64,000 nucleotides of DNA from positions 124,001-188,000 of the forward strand of contig NZ_JAWQLY010000001.1 of the NCBI RefSeq assembly GCF_033446685.1. The letters run 5' to 3'. This stretch comes from Modicisalibacter sp033446685. GTDB lineage: Bacteria; Pseudomonadota; Gammaproteobacteria; Pseudomonadales; Halomonadaceae. Both the position numbers and the translations under genes were made by a program. The notes under the pieces were generated by a model. The model worked only from the letters and a program-made list of their open reading frames with translations, did not search any database and was not told the origin of the DNA. This document shows, piece by piece, positions 51,757-60,887 of the stretch; position 1 is the first letter of the stretch; each line of letters begins with the position of its first letter.

Positions 51757-52895
51757 CCGCCCCCGAATCCTCTCCAACCCGGCCGAGCGTTTCGTCGGAC
51801 GCGCTGGAAAGCTTTGCGGTTCCCGGCTGGATGCACCACCTGGGCGGCTGGGTGCATCGCCATCCGCAGGCGGCGATTCGGCTGGGCAATCTGGAGACCC
51901 GCGTGATCCGCGAGGCCATCGCCGATCTGACGGTCGATCGGCCGATCTACATCGCCGGGCTGGCGCGTTCGGGAACGACGATTCTGCTCGAACGGCTGGC
52001 CGAGCATCCACGCGTGGGCAGTCACCGCTACATCGATTTCCCGCTGGTCGCCACGCCCTATTGGTGGAATCGCTGGCTGGCGCTGGTGCCGCAGTCCGGC
52101 GATCAAGCCAGGCAGCGTGCCCACAACGACGGCATTGCGGTGACCGCGCAGAGCCCGGAGGCTTTCGAGGAGATGCTGTGGATGGCCTTTTTTCCCACAG
52201 CGCACGACCCGAGGCGCAGCTCGGTGCTCTCTCGAGAAACCGACAATCCGGCCTTCGCGCAATTCTACGACGAGCATATCCGCAAGCTGTTGGCGGTTCG
52301 CAAGCGACAGCGCTACGTCGCCAAGGGTAACTACAACCTGGTGCGCCTGGGCTACCTGCATGCGCTGTATCCAGCGGCGCGTTTCGTCCTGGCGATTCGC
52401 GATCCGCTCTGGCACATCGCCTCGCTGATGAAGCAGCAAGTGCTGTTCGCTCGCGGCGAAACCGCTTACCCCCGGGCATTGGAGCACATGCGACGGGTCG
52501 GTCACTTCGAGTTCGGCCTCGACCGTCGGGCCATCCACGTCGGCGACGATGAGCTGGCGGGACGTATCGACGCGCTATGGGGCGCCGGAGAGGAGGTGGC
52601 GGGCTGGGCACATTACTGGGCGGGCCTCTATCGCCATGTGGCCGAGACCTTGGCGACGGACGCGGCGCTACGCGAAGCCTGTCTGGTGGTGCGCTACGAA
52701 GCGTTGTGCGAACGCCCCGCCGAGACGCTGGCCGCGGTGTACGCGCATAGCCGGCTGGAAGTCGACAGCCAGACGCTCGCGCAGGGCGCGGCCCAGCTGC
52801 ATTTCCCGGGCTACTACCGACCCGACTTCAGCGACCGGGAGAGGGCCTTGATCGAGGAGGTGACCGGCCCGGTCGCGGCATTGTTTGGTTACTAG
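51753..52895 (+). CDS. PAPS-dependent sulfotransferase family protein
   Basis: 380 residues from ATG 51753. The phosphosulfate-binding loop is IYIAGLARSGTTILLERL (65-82). The 3'-phosphate-binding segment is probably FVLAIRDPLWHIASLMKQQ near 210-228. Family members transfer sulfate from PAPS to hydroxyl or amino groups of small molecules or glycans in the cytoplasm. No signal peptide is seen. It is coupled to the upstream membrane protein by an ATGA overlap and ends the operon. The acceptor is unknown. Confidence 0.8.
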   Translation: MTAPESSPTRPSVSSDALESFAVPGWMHHLGGWVHRHPQAAIRLGNLETRVIREAIADLTVDRPIYIAGLARSGTTILLERLAEHPRVGSHRYIDFPLVATPYWWNRWLALVPQSGDQARQRAHNDGIAVTAQSPEAFEEMLWMAFFPTAHDPRRSSVLSRETDNPAFAQFYDEHIRKLLAVRKRQRYVAKGNYNLVRLGYLHALYPAARFVLAIRDPLWHIASLMKQQVLFARGETAYPRALEHMRRVGHFEFGLDRRAIHVGDDELAGRIDALWGAGEEVAGWAHYWAGLYRHVAETLATDAALREACLVVRYEALCERPAETLAAVYAHSRLEVDSQTLAQGAAQLHFPGYYRPDFSDRERALIEEVTGPVAALFGY

Positions 52896-53051
52896 CCACG
52901 CATGGCGATGTCGACCAAGCCCGCGCACCGCGATTAGGTTAACAATTCCCAATGTGAAGGTTGATACATTTGCGTATTCAAACGCTTTGCACTGGGCCAA
53001 GCTGTCCATCGAGCTTTCATTCGCGGCCACGTACAACGACAGGAAACAGCC

Positions 53052-54419
53052 ATGTTCAGCCTCGACTCCCAGACGGATAGCAGGGCGGCCGACGCCGCGC
53101 CACAGGGTGGATCCGATTCGCTCGGCGATGCCTATTGGATGCCTTTTACCGCCAATCGCGACTTTCGCGCCCACCCGCGTATGGTGGCCGCTGCCGAAGG
53201 GCGCTATCTGATCGATACGCGCGGTCGGCGGCTGTTCGATTCCCTATCGGGACTGTGGTGCTGCGGCGCGGGACATAACCGCGAAGAACTCCAGCAGGCC
53301 GTGGCGCGCCAGCTCGGCAGCCTCGATTACGCACCGGGTTTCCAGGTCGGCCATCCGCTGGCTTTCGAGCTCGCCGAGCGGATCGCCGAGCTGACGCCCG
53401 AAGGGCTCGATCATGTCTTCTTCACCAACTCCGGCTCGGAGAGCGCCGATACCGCGCTGAAGATGGCGCGTGCCTACTGGCGGCTCAAGGGCAGACCCGA
53501 GAAGACCCGCCTGATTAGCCGCCTCAAGGGCTATCATGGGGTCAATATCGGCGGCACCAGCGCCGGCGGCATCGTCGCCAATCGCAAGCATTACGGACAG
53601 TTGCTGGAGTTCGGCCACCTGCCGCACACGCTGCAGCCGGGGCATGCCTTCACCCGTGGTCAGGCCGAGCAGGGCGCCGAGCTCGCCGATGCGCTGCTCG
53701 ACCAGATCGCGCTCAACGACGCCGCCAACATCGCCGCGGTGATCGTCGAGCCGATGTCGGGCTCGGCCGGGGTGATCGTGCCGCCCAAGGGTTACCTGGA
53801 GCGTCTGCGGGCGATCTGCGATGAACACGACATCCTGCTGATTTTCGACGAGGTGATCACCGCCTTCGGGCGCTGCGGCGCGACCACCGGGGCCGAGGCC
53901 TTCGGCGTGACGCCGGACATCATGAACGTCGCCAAGCAGATCACCAACGGTACGATCCCCATGGGCGCGGTGATCGCCTCGCGCGAGATCCACACCACCT
54001 TCATGCAGGCCGGTGGCCCCGGGCATGGCATCGAATTCCCCCACGGCTACACCTACAGCGCCCATCCCGTGGCCTGCGCCGCCGCACTGGCGGCACTCGA
54101 GCTGTTCGAGCGTGAGGACTTCCCCGGCCAGGTGCGGGCCATCGCGCCAGCTTTCGAAGCGCGCCTGCATGCGCTGCAGGGGCGTCCGCACGTCGTCGAC
54201 ATCCGCAATTACGGCCTCGCCGGGGCCATCCAGCTGGCGCCGCGCGAGGGCGACCCGGCGATTCGTCCACGCGATGCCGCGCTGGCGCTGTGGGAGGCGG
54301 GTTTCTACGTTCGCTACGGTGGCGATACTCTGCAGTTCGGCCCGCCGTTCGCGACCACCGAAGCGGAACTCGAGCGCCTGTTCGATGCCGTGGCCACCGC
54401 CCTGGATACGTTGGCCTGA
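53052..54419 (+). CDS. Omega-amino acid:pyruvate aminotransferase (class III)
   Basis: 455 residues of class III PLP aminotransferases. Asp266 (LIFDEV) and the PLP-binding Lys295 (MNVAKQITNG) are present, with NSGSESADTALKMAR at 126-140. The closest match in style is beta-alanine:pyruvate aminotransferase, which yields malonate semialdehyde and alanine. The next gene oxidises malonate semialdehyde, which supports beta-alanine catabolism. A weak hairpin with a T-run overlaps the stop region. Confidence 0.87.
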   Translation: MFSLDSQTDSRAADAAPQGGSDSLGDAYWMPFTANRDFRAHPRMVAAAEGRYLIDTRGRRLFDSLSGLWCCGAGHNREELQQAVARQLGSLDYAPGFQVGHPLAFELAERIAELTPEGLDHVFFTNSGSESADTALKMARAYWRLKGRPEKTRLISRLKGYHGVNIGGTSAGGIVANRKHYGQLLEFGHLPHTLQPGHAFTRGQAEQGAELADALLDQIALNDAANIAAVIVEPMSGSAGVIVPPKGYLERLRAICDEHDILLIFDEVITAFGRCGATTGAEAFGVTPDIMNVAKQITNGTIPMGAVIASREIHTTFMQAGGPGHGIEFPHGYTYSAHPVACAAALAALELFEREDFPGQVRAIAPAFEARLHALQGRPHVVDIRNYGLAGAIQLAPREGDPAIRPRDAALALWEAGFYVRYGGDTLQFGPPFATTEAELERLFDAVATALDTLA

Positions 54420-54503
54420 CGCTGCGCGAGCGTTTTTGTAACCCTTATTACAGCGCGTTTGCAGTCCGCAGGCGCGATCCAGAACAATCGGCAAGGAGTC
54501 TTC

Positions 54504-56003
54504 ATGGAATTCATCAGTCATCTGATCGGCGGTGAGCCGAGCGATGCCCCGGGGGCTACGCTCGAGGTGACCAATCCCTCGACCGGTGCGGTGGTGCGTC
54601 GTGTCGCCAGTGCCGACGCCGCGACCGTCGAACGGGCGATCGAGGCGGCACGGGCCGCCTATCCGGCGTGGCGCGATACGCCGCCTGCCAAGCGCGCACA
54701 GGTCATGTTCCGCTTCAAAAAGCTGCTCGAGGACCATGCCGAGCGGCTGACCTATCTGATCAGCGAGGAGCACGGCAAGACCTTCGAGGATGCCGGGGGC
54801 GAGTTGCGCCGCGGCATCGAAAACGTCGAGTACGCCTGCGGCGTGCCCGAGTTGCTCAAGGGCGAGTACTCGCACAATGCTGGGCCGGCGATCGACGCCT
54901 GGTCGAATTTCCAGCCGCTGGGCGTGGTCGCAGGCATCACGCCGTTCAATTTCCCGGCGATGGTGCCGCTGTGGATGTACCCGATGGCCATCGCCTGCGG
55001 CAACACTTTCATCTTGAAGCCCTCCGAACGCGATCCCGGTTCGGCGCTGGCAATCGCCGAGCTACTCCAGGAGGCCGGGCTGCCCAAGGGTGTCATCAAC
55101 GTGGTCAACGGCGGTCGCGAGGCGGTCGATGCGCTGATCGAGTCGTCGCACGTCAAGGCGCTATCGTTCGTCGGCTCGACTCCGGTCGCCGAGTCGATCT
55201 ATAGCCGCGGTGCGGCCAACGGCAAGCGTGTCCAGGCCCTCGGCGGCGCCAAGAATCATGCCGTGGTGCTGCCCGATGCCGATATCGAGAACGCAGCGAA
55301 CACCCTGATGGGCGCCGCCTACGGGAGCTGTGGCGAGCGCTGCATGGCCATCTCGGTGGCGGTCTGCGTGGGCGACGAGACGGCGGATCGGTTGGTCGAG
55401 TCGATGCTGCCCAAGATCGCCGCGCTGAAGATCGGCCCGGGGACCGACAAGGGGCTCGACATGGGACCGCTGGTGACCGGCGCGCACCGCGACAAGGTAC
55501 TGGGTTTCATCGAGGAGGGCGTGTCCAGCGGCGCCGAGCTGGTGGCCGACGGCCGTGGGCTGACGGTGGCCGGTTGCGAGAACGGCTTCTTCCTCGGCGG
55601 CTGCCTGTTCGATCGGGTGACCCCGACGATGCGGATCTATCGCGAGGAGATTTTCGGCCCGGTTTTATGCGTGGTGCGTGTCGCCAGTCTCGACGAGGCC
55701 ATCCACCTGATCAACGATCACGAGTATGGCAACGGAACCTGTCTGTTCACTCGCGATGGCGAAGCGGCGCGGCGTTTTGCCGACAGTATCGAAGTGGGCA
55801 TGGTCGGCATCAACGTGCCGCTGCCGGTACCGGTGGCTTACCATAGCTTCGGCGGCTGGAAGCGTTCGCTGTTCGGCGACCTACATGCCTACGGTCCCGA
55901 TTCGGTGCGGTTCTATACACGTCGCAAGGCCGTATCCCAGCGCTGGCCTTCGGCTTTCGAAACCACTCAGGCCGAATTCAACTTCCCCTCCGGCGGTCAC
56001 TGA
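54504..56003 (+). CDS. mmsA: CoA-acylating (methyl)malonate-semialdehyde dehydrogenase
   Basis: 499 residues from ATG 54504 (AAGGAG upstream). The aldehyde dehydrogenase fold shows GITPFNFPAMVPLWMYPMA near 144-162, LKPSERDPG and the catalytic Cys280 in SCGERCMA. This CoA-dependent subfamily lacks the general-base glutamate of ordinary aldehyde dehydrogenases. It converts malonate semialdehyde to acetyl-CoA and CO2. Placed 84 bases after the aminotransferase, it completes beta-alanine breakdown. Confidence 0.9.
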   Translation: MEFISHLIGGEPSDAPGATLEVTNPSTGAVVRRVASADAATVERAIEAARAAYPAWRDTPPAKRAQVMFRFKKLLEDHAERLTYLISEEHGKTFEDAGGELRRGIENVEYACGVPELLKGEYSHNAGPAIDAWSNFQPLGVVAGITPFNFPAMVPLWMYPMAIACGNTFILKPSERDPGSALAIAELLQEAGLPKGVINVVNGGREAVDALIESSHVKALSFVGSTPVAESIYSRGAANGKRVQALGGAKNHAVVLPDADIENAANTLMGAAYGSCGERCMAISVAVCVGDETADRLVESMLPKIAALKIGPGTDKGLDMGPLVTGAHRDKVLGFIEEGVSSGAELVADGRGLTVAGCENGFFLGGCLFDRVTPTMRIYREEIFGPVLCVVRVASLDEAIHLINDHEYGNGTCLFTRDGEAARRFADSIEVGMVGINVPLPVPVAYHSFGGWKRSLFGDLHAYGPDSVRFYTRRKAVSQRWPSAFETTQAEFNFPSGGH

Positions 56004-56022
56004 CGATTGTGCGGGGCGAGCA

Positions 56023-56046
56023 AACCGGTCCGCTTGCGGGCCGGTT
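56023..56046 (+). terminator. Hairpin after mmsA
   Basis: AACCGGTCCGC and GCGGGCCGGTT pair fully with one wobble, 19 bases after the stop. No T-run follows. Confidence 0.55.
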
Positions 56047-56156
56047 GCCAGCATGTCTCCCGCATCCTCGACGATGGTCTCTCAGGCCAAAGTTCACTTC
56101 AGTTAGCCCTCCACCAAGCCGATATCGGCTTAGAAATTCGGTGAGGGAGTTCGCTG

Positions 56157-57749
56157 ATGCGTATCGTGAATCTGGGCCTGTTGGGGGCCTTTCTGGCCGC
56201 TGCCATAACCGCCAGCTTGTGGCTCGACACGCCATGGGTGCCTTACCTGACGACTGCGCTGGGGTTGTTGGCCGGGCTTTCGCTCGATCGTTGCGCGCGG
56301 ATCTACGGTGCCGATCCCGATGAGCTCGATGCCATGAGCCAGCGCGGACTGCCGGTGTCGGGACGCGACTACCTGTCGCTACGGCAGATGGCTCAACGGC
56401 TCGTCAAGCGCGCCGGAAAAACGGCCATCGCCTCCGCCGAGGTATCGCATCACGCCGACCGGCTCGACAGGCGGCTCACCGAGCAGGAGACCATCGTCCG
56501 CGAGGCAGTGACGAGCATGGCGGTGATCACCGCAACCATAGAGGCCGTTTCGGCCAGCGCCAGCCAACTCGCCGCCCAGGCGAGCGCCTCGCAATCGGCC
56601 AACCAGAGCAATCGCCAGACGCTCGACGGCGTTATTGGGGAGATGACGCTGCTGGCCAGTCGCTCGGACGAGGCCCTGGAGCTGCTCGAGTCGCTGGCGG
56701 GCAAGACCCATCGCGTCCGCGACGTAACCGGAATGATCGAAGAGATCGCCGAGCAGACCAATCTGCTGTCACTCAATGCCTCGATCGAGGCGGCGCGTGC
56801 CGGCGAACATGGCCGTGGCTTCGCGGTGGTGGCCGGTGAGGTTCGTGAGCTTTCGCGACGCACCGCAGAGGCGACCCGGCAGGTCGAATCGCTGGTCGAC
56901 GAGATCGGTGACAGCAGTAACCGGGTCGTCGAGACGATCGGCCATTTGATGCGTCGGGTGGGCGACAGTGCGAGCGAGATCGAAGCGGTGGGCGGCCATC
57001 TCTCGGCCATGACCGAGGATTTCGACAGCGTCGAAAGCCAGGTCGCCGAGATCGCCGGCTCGATGCAGCAGACCCGCGGCCATAGTCAGCAGGTCTCGCA
57101 GACGCTGACCACGCTCAAGGCGCACGTCGACGACGGCCTGGGCGATATGCACGATCTGGCCGAGCAGGCCCGCGCCTTGATGGATGCCGCGGAGGCAGTG
57201 GACGGCGAACTTGCCCAGCAGCGCCTGGCCAGCCGCCATCAGCAGGTCTTCGGCGAGGCGAGACGCGCCGCCGATCGGATCGCTGCACTGCTCGAGCAGG
57301 CCATCAAGCGAGGCGAGCTGCGAGAAGAGGCACTCTTCAGCGATAAATATACCGTTATCTCAGATACTCGGCCACCGCTCTATCGAACGACCTACGACAG
57401 ATACACCGACCAGCATCTACCGAGCATCCAGGAGCCGCTCCTCGCTGCCTTACAGGCCAGTTACGCGATCGCCTGCGATCGGCGTGGCTACGTCCCCACG
57501 CATAACCGCCATGTCAGCAAGCCACCGAGTGGCGACTATGAGACCGACCTGAAATACAGTCGCAGCAAGCGAATCTTCGACGATCCCACCGGCCGTCGCT
57601 GTGGCTCGCACACCCGCGCCTTGCTGGTACAGACCTACAAGCGTGACACCGGTGAGGTGATGCACGATCTGTCCGTGCCCATTCACGTCAACGGCCGTCA
57701 CTGGGGCGGTTTTCGGGTCGGCTACCAACCCGAGAGCGTCGCGAGCTGA
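56157..57749 (+). CDS. Methyl-accepting chemotaxis protein with C-terminal sensor-like domain
   Basis: 530 residues. Two short N-terminal helices (about 4-22 and 25-43) are joined by almost no periplasmic loop, so there is no external ligand domain. The signalling hairpin tip reads EIAEQTNLLSLNASIEAARAGEHGRGFAVVAGEVR across 200-234. After about residue 370 a separate domain follows, with YTVISDTRPPLY, HNRHVSKPPSGDYETDL and HVNGRHWGGFRVGY. This resembles a cytoplasmic Cache/PAS-like sensor placed after the signalling domain. It is downstream of the beta-alanine genes. Confidence 0.88.
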   Translation: MRIVNLGLLGAFLAAAITASLWLDTPWVPYLTTALGLLAGLSLDRCARIYGADPDELDAMSQRGLPVSGRDYLSLRQMAQRLVKRAGKTAIASAEVSHHADRLDRRLTEQETIVREAVTSMAVITATIEAVSASASQLAAQASASQSANQSNRQTLDGVIGEMTLLASRSDEALELLESLAGKTHRVRDVTGMIEEIAEQTNLLSLNASIEAARAGEHGRGFAVVAGEVRELSRRTAEATRQVESLVDEIGDSSNRVVETIGHLMRRVGDSASEIEAVGGHLSAMTEDFDSVESQVAEIAGSMQQTRGHSQQVSQTLTTLKAHVDDGLGDMHDLAEQARALMDAAEAVDGELAQQRLASRHQQVFGEARRAADRIAALLEQAIKRGELREEALFSDKYTVISDTRPPLYRTTYDRYTDQHLPSIQEPLLAALQASYAIACDRRGYVPTHNRHVSKPPSGDYETDLKYSRSKRIFDDPTGRRCGSHTRALLVQTYKRDTGEVMHDLSVPIHVNGRHWGGFRVGYQPESVAS

Positions 57750-57916
57750 GCGCCTTCTAAGGCTGTTGGCGTTTCGGCCCCAGCTAAAGAAGTCTACGTT
57801 CACGCCGTTAACCTCTTTAACATAGGGCAACTATAACCCATTAAAAATGGGGCCGGGCCAAGACGTCATCGAGCGGTCGTTTGCCACGGTCTCGTCTGTA
57901 CGCAGGAGTACATTCA

Positions 57917-58960
57917 ATGACCACAGTGGCCATGGCCTCGACGGGGCTTCTACAGGAGTCGCTACTCGGTCAGGCGGTGACGGACGTGCTGGCATTGCCA
58001 CGGTTGAAGGCGGAGCTCGTGGCTGCTTGTCAGGCGATGGTCAGCCCGTTGCAGCGTCTCTACCTGGGCAACATGGCCTCGCGCGCAGCGGTCCCGGGGT
58101 TAACGGCCGATGCGCTGGTCGAGCGCATGACGCAGCCGCTGGAAGCCTTGCACGACTGGGTACTCGAACCGCGGATCATGCCGAGTCTTGGCGCCGGGGC
58201 AGCCGGTCTCAGCGATTTCTGGCACTTGGTTCTGATGACACACAGCCTGGGCGAGCTGGCGGGGCGCACGCCGCCCTTGCGGCTACTGCACCTGTTAGGC
58301 GTCGCCAGGGTCAGGGCACGCCTCGAGCAGCACGCCGGCCTGTCCAGTGTGCTGCCTACCTACCTGGTCCCGCATCCCGCCGAGCATGGGCTGAGCGTCA
58401 CCGAGATAGCCGCGCTGTGCAGCCTGAAGTTATCGACCGTGCGCAACGCCGTGTCGCGCCGCGAGATGCCTTTCTCCAAGCAGCGTGGCGTGGGTTTCGA
58501 CGACGCTCTGGACTGGATGGTCCAGCGCAGCGGCTTTCTCTACCCGCATATCAACGCCGCTACACGAGACCGCCGGATCAACGGTCGTCTGGCTGCAGAA
58601 TGGCTTGCCGCCAGCGACAGCGTGGTGTTGGAACGTTCGGTGAGTCGTCTGCGCTTGTCGATCTGGCAACTCGCCGATTGCCGTCAGCGCATCGCCCTGA
58701 ACACCGAGGGCGTGCGTAGCTGCGTCGTGCTGCTGCCCGGCGTGGATAGCGTGCAGTTGTCGGGGCTGGGCCTGGAGGCGCTCGACGATCGCAGCGCGGA
58801 CCCCTCCGCGACCATGCATCGCGAGGCGCTGGCGCTGCGCGGTGAAGAGACGCTATGGCAATGCCAAGTACCGACGATGGCCGTGCTCGGCACGCTGATC
58901 GAGCGTCTGCGCCTTGCCGAGCCGCAGGTGATGTTGGTCGGCGAGGCTTCGCTCGGCTGA
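57917..58960 (+). CDS. Hypothetical protein with a central helix-turn-helix
   Basis: 347 residues from ATG 57917, placed by CAGGAGT. The N-terminal half is helical and Leu/Ala-rich. A helix-turn-helix-like segment LSVTEIAALCSLKLSTVRNAVSRREMPF lies near 163-190. The remainder contains GFLYPHINAATRDRR and hydrophobic repeats. It may be a DNA-binding regulator or adaptor; I do not recognise the family. A 15-bp inverted repeat CCCATT-AAA-AATGGG lies at 57837-57851 upstream and could be its own operator. Confidence 0.6.
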   Translation: MTTVAMASTGLLQESLLGQAVTDVLALPRLKAELVAACQAMVSPLQRLYLGNMASRAAVPGLTADALVERMTQPLEALHDWVLEPRIMPSLGAGAAGLSDFWHLVLMTHSLGELAGRTPPLRLLHLLGVARVRARLEQHAGLSSVLPTYLVPHPAEHGLSVTEIAALCSLKLSTVRNAVSRREMPFSKQRGVGFDDALDWMVQRSGFLYPHINAATRDRRINGRLAAEWLAASDSVVLERSVSRLRLSIWQLADCRQRIALNTEGVRSCVVLLPGVDSVQLSGLGLEALDDRSADPSATMHREALALRGEETLWQCQVPTMAVLGTLIERLRLAEPQVMLVGEASLG

Positions 58961-58978
58961 GCCCGATGGGCGCGCCGT

Positions 58979-59887
58979 TCAAGCGGCCCGTTCGTGTGGA
59001 CGCTGCTGCCAGGCGGAGTAGGAGTACATTGCCAGGCCGATCCAGATCAGCACGAACGTCGCCAGTTGGATCGACGAGAGCGGCTCGTTAAAGACCAGCA
59101 GCGCAATGCAGAACTGGATGGTGGGATTCAGGTACATGAGAAAGCCGAGGGTAGCCAGGCGCAGTCGCCTCGCGGCCCCGGCGAACGCCATCAGCGGCAG
59201 TGCCGTTACCACGCCGCTGGCGATGAGCAGGAGCGAGGCTTGGCTATCGCCCTGCAGGAAGTGCGATTGGCCGCTATTGCTCAACCAGGCGATGGCCAGC
59301 AAGCCCAGCGGGAACAGCAATAGCGTCTCGACGAACAGCCCCGAAAGCCCATCCAGTGGAACCTGCTTGCGCAGCAGCCCATAGGTGCCGAAGGTCGTCG
59401 CCAGGACCAGCGTGATCCAGGGCAGGGTCCCCAACAGCACCAGCTGAATGGCGATGGCTACCGCGGCGATAGCCACGGCGACACCCTGCAGCGGCGACAT
59501 GCGCTCCTTGAGAAAGAACATCCCCAACGCCACGTTGACCAGCGGCGTGAGAAAATAGCCCAGGCTTGCCTGAAAGACCTGGCGACTCTCGACGGCATAG
59601 ATGTAGATGCCCCAGTTGAGCCCGATCAGCACCGCACACGCCAGTACCCGCCCCAGACGACGCGGCTCGGCCAGCGCCGCCCGAATCGGCGACCATCGCC
59701 TGAGCAGGCTCACCAGAACGACCAGGAATACGCACGACCACAGCACGCGGTGGATGAGTATTTCCCAGGCCGGAATGCCCTCGAACAGGGCGAAGAACAG
59801 CGGAAAGCAGCCCCACATCAAGTACGCGCAAAGGCCGAAAAGTACCCCTTGGGTGGCTTCCTTGTCGGGCTGGACGTGCAGGCTCAT
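58979..59887 (-). CDS. rarD: EamA-family transporter RarD
   Basis: 302 residues from ATG 59887, with AGGA seven bases upstream; the frame continues 12 codons further but without a ribosome site. About ten membrane helices lie in two EamA repeats. RarD hallmarks are GVLFGLCAYLMWGCFPLFF near 14-32, LNWGIYIYAVESRQVFQASLGYFLTPL near 90-116 and LGFLMYLNPT near 250-259. It is a drug/metabolite-type permease whose substrate is unproven. It is a monocistronic minus-strand gene. Confidence 0.9.
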   Translation of the reverse strand: MSLHVQPDKEATQGVLFGLCAYLMWGCFPLFFALFEGIPAWEILIHRVLWSCVFLVVLVSLLRRWSPIRAALAEPRRLGRVLACAVLIGLNWGIYIYAVESRQVFQASLGYFLTPLVNVALGMFFLKERMSPLQGVAVAIAAVAIAIQLVLLGTLPWITLVLATTFGTYGLLRKQVPLDGLSGLFVETLLLFPLGLLAIAWLSNSGQSHFLQGDSQASLLLIASGVVTALPLMAFAGAARRLRLATLGFLMYLNPTIQFCIALLVFNEPLSSIQLATFVLIWIGLAMYSYSAWQQRPHERAA

Positions 59888-60083
59888 GACTTTTCCTGGT
59901 GCAGTTGGCGTAGATGACGCCACTCAGGGCGTGTCGTGTCGTCCTGAGTAGGTCATGGCTCAGCGTGAAGCGGGCGCTAATGTTAGCATGTCGCTGGCCC
60001 CAGCGGCTGCACCCTGCCGGTCCCTCGGTTAGGCTAATGGCCATGACCCACATGGCGGCTTGAAGCCGCGACAGGAGGACACC

Positions 60084-60887
60084 ATGAGCGAGCTACGGAC
60101 GACCCTCGTCCAACCGGACCTGCGCTGGGAAGATCCAGAGGCCAATTGCCGCTTGCTGGAGCAGCAGCTTGGCGACCTGGGGCAGGCGGAGACTGACTTG
60201 ATCGTGCTGCCGGAGATGTTCGCTACCGGCTTCACCATGAATTCCCGCGAAATGGCCGAATTGATGGAAGACAGCCGAAGCGTCGCGTGGATGCGCCGCC
60301 AGGCGACGCAACGTGGCTGCGTGGTGACCGGTAGCGTGGCGATACTCGCCGACGGCGAATATTACAATCGCATGATCTGGGCGACGCCCGACGGCGAGCT
60401 GGCCTATTACGACAAGCGCCACCTGTTCCGGATGGCCGGTGAGCATGAACGTTACGGCATGGGCGATCAGCGGGTCATCGTCGAGCTCAAGGGTTTTCGC
60501 CTGTTACTGACGGTCTGCTATGACTTGCGGTTCCCGGTTTGGCTTCGCCAGCAGCCGCGTGCGGATGCGCACTTCGAGTATGATGCATTGCTGTGCGTGG
60601 CCAATTGGCCGGCGCCGCGTCGTCAGCCGTGGCGTATCCTGCTGCAGGCGCGAGCGGTCGAGAACCTGTGTTACGTCGTCGGCGTCAACCGTGTCGGTGA
60701 AGACGCCAAGAAGCTGGCCTATTCCGGCGATTCGATGCTTGTCGACTTCAAGGGCGAGCCGCTGATCGATGAGCCCCGCGATCAACCCTTCATTCGTACC
60801 GGTGTGCTCGACAGCGACACACTGGCCCAGTTTCGCGATAAGTTTCCCGCCTGGATGGATGCCGATCGCTTCACGTTGGAGATGTAA
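60084..60887 (+). CDS. Omega-amidase (YafV-type nitrilase superfamily)
   Basis: 267 residues from ATG 60084 (AGGAGG upstream). The catalytic triad is Glu44 (LPEMF), Lys111 (YDKRHLF) and Cys145 (TVCYDLRFP). The subfamily clears 2-oxoglutaramate and 2-oxosuccinamate by hydrolysing their amide. The last base of the stop is the first base of the next gene's ATG (TAATG), so translation is coupled with the pseudouridine synthase. Confidence 0.88.
   Translation: MSELRTTLVQPDLRWEDPEANCRLLEQQLGDLGQAETDLIVLPEMFATGFTMNSREMAELMEDSRSVAWMRRQATQRGCVVTGSVAILADGEYYNRMIWATPDGELAYYDKRHLFRMAGEHERYGMGDQRVIVELKGFRLLLTVCYDLRFPVWLRQQPRADAHFEYDALLCVANWPAPRRQPWRILLQARAVENLCYVVGVNRVGEDAKKLAYSGDSMLVDFKGEPLIDEPRDQPFIRTGVLDSDTLAQFRDKFPAWMDADRFTLEM

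Noticed and set aside
54419..54437. Short hairpin ACGCT/AGCGT followed by TTTT after the aminotransferase
   Set aside because: Only a 5-bp stem; too weak to call as a terminator, and the next gene seems to be in the same pathway.
53244..54875. Long minus-strand open frame of about 540 codons
   Set aside because: It lies antisense to the well-supported aminotransferase and mmsA start, with no motif or ribosome site; a by-product of GC-rich codon usage.
57847..58719. Plus-strand frame overlapping the HTH-like gene
   Set aside because: It lacks a ribosome site and is very rich in Arg and Gly, the pattern of an out-of-frame shadow of the gene at 57917.
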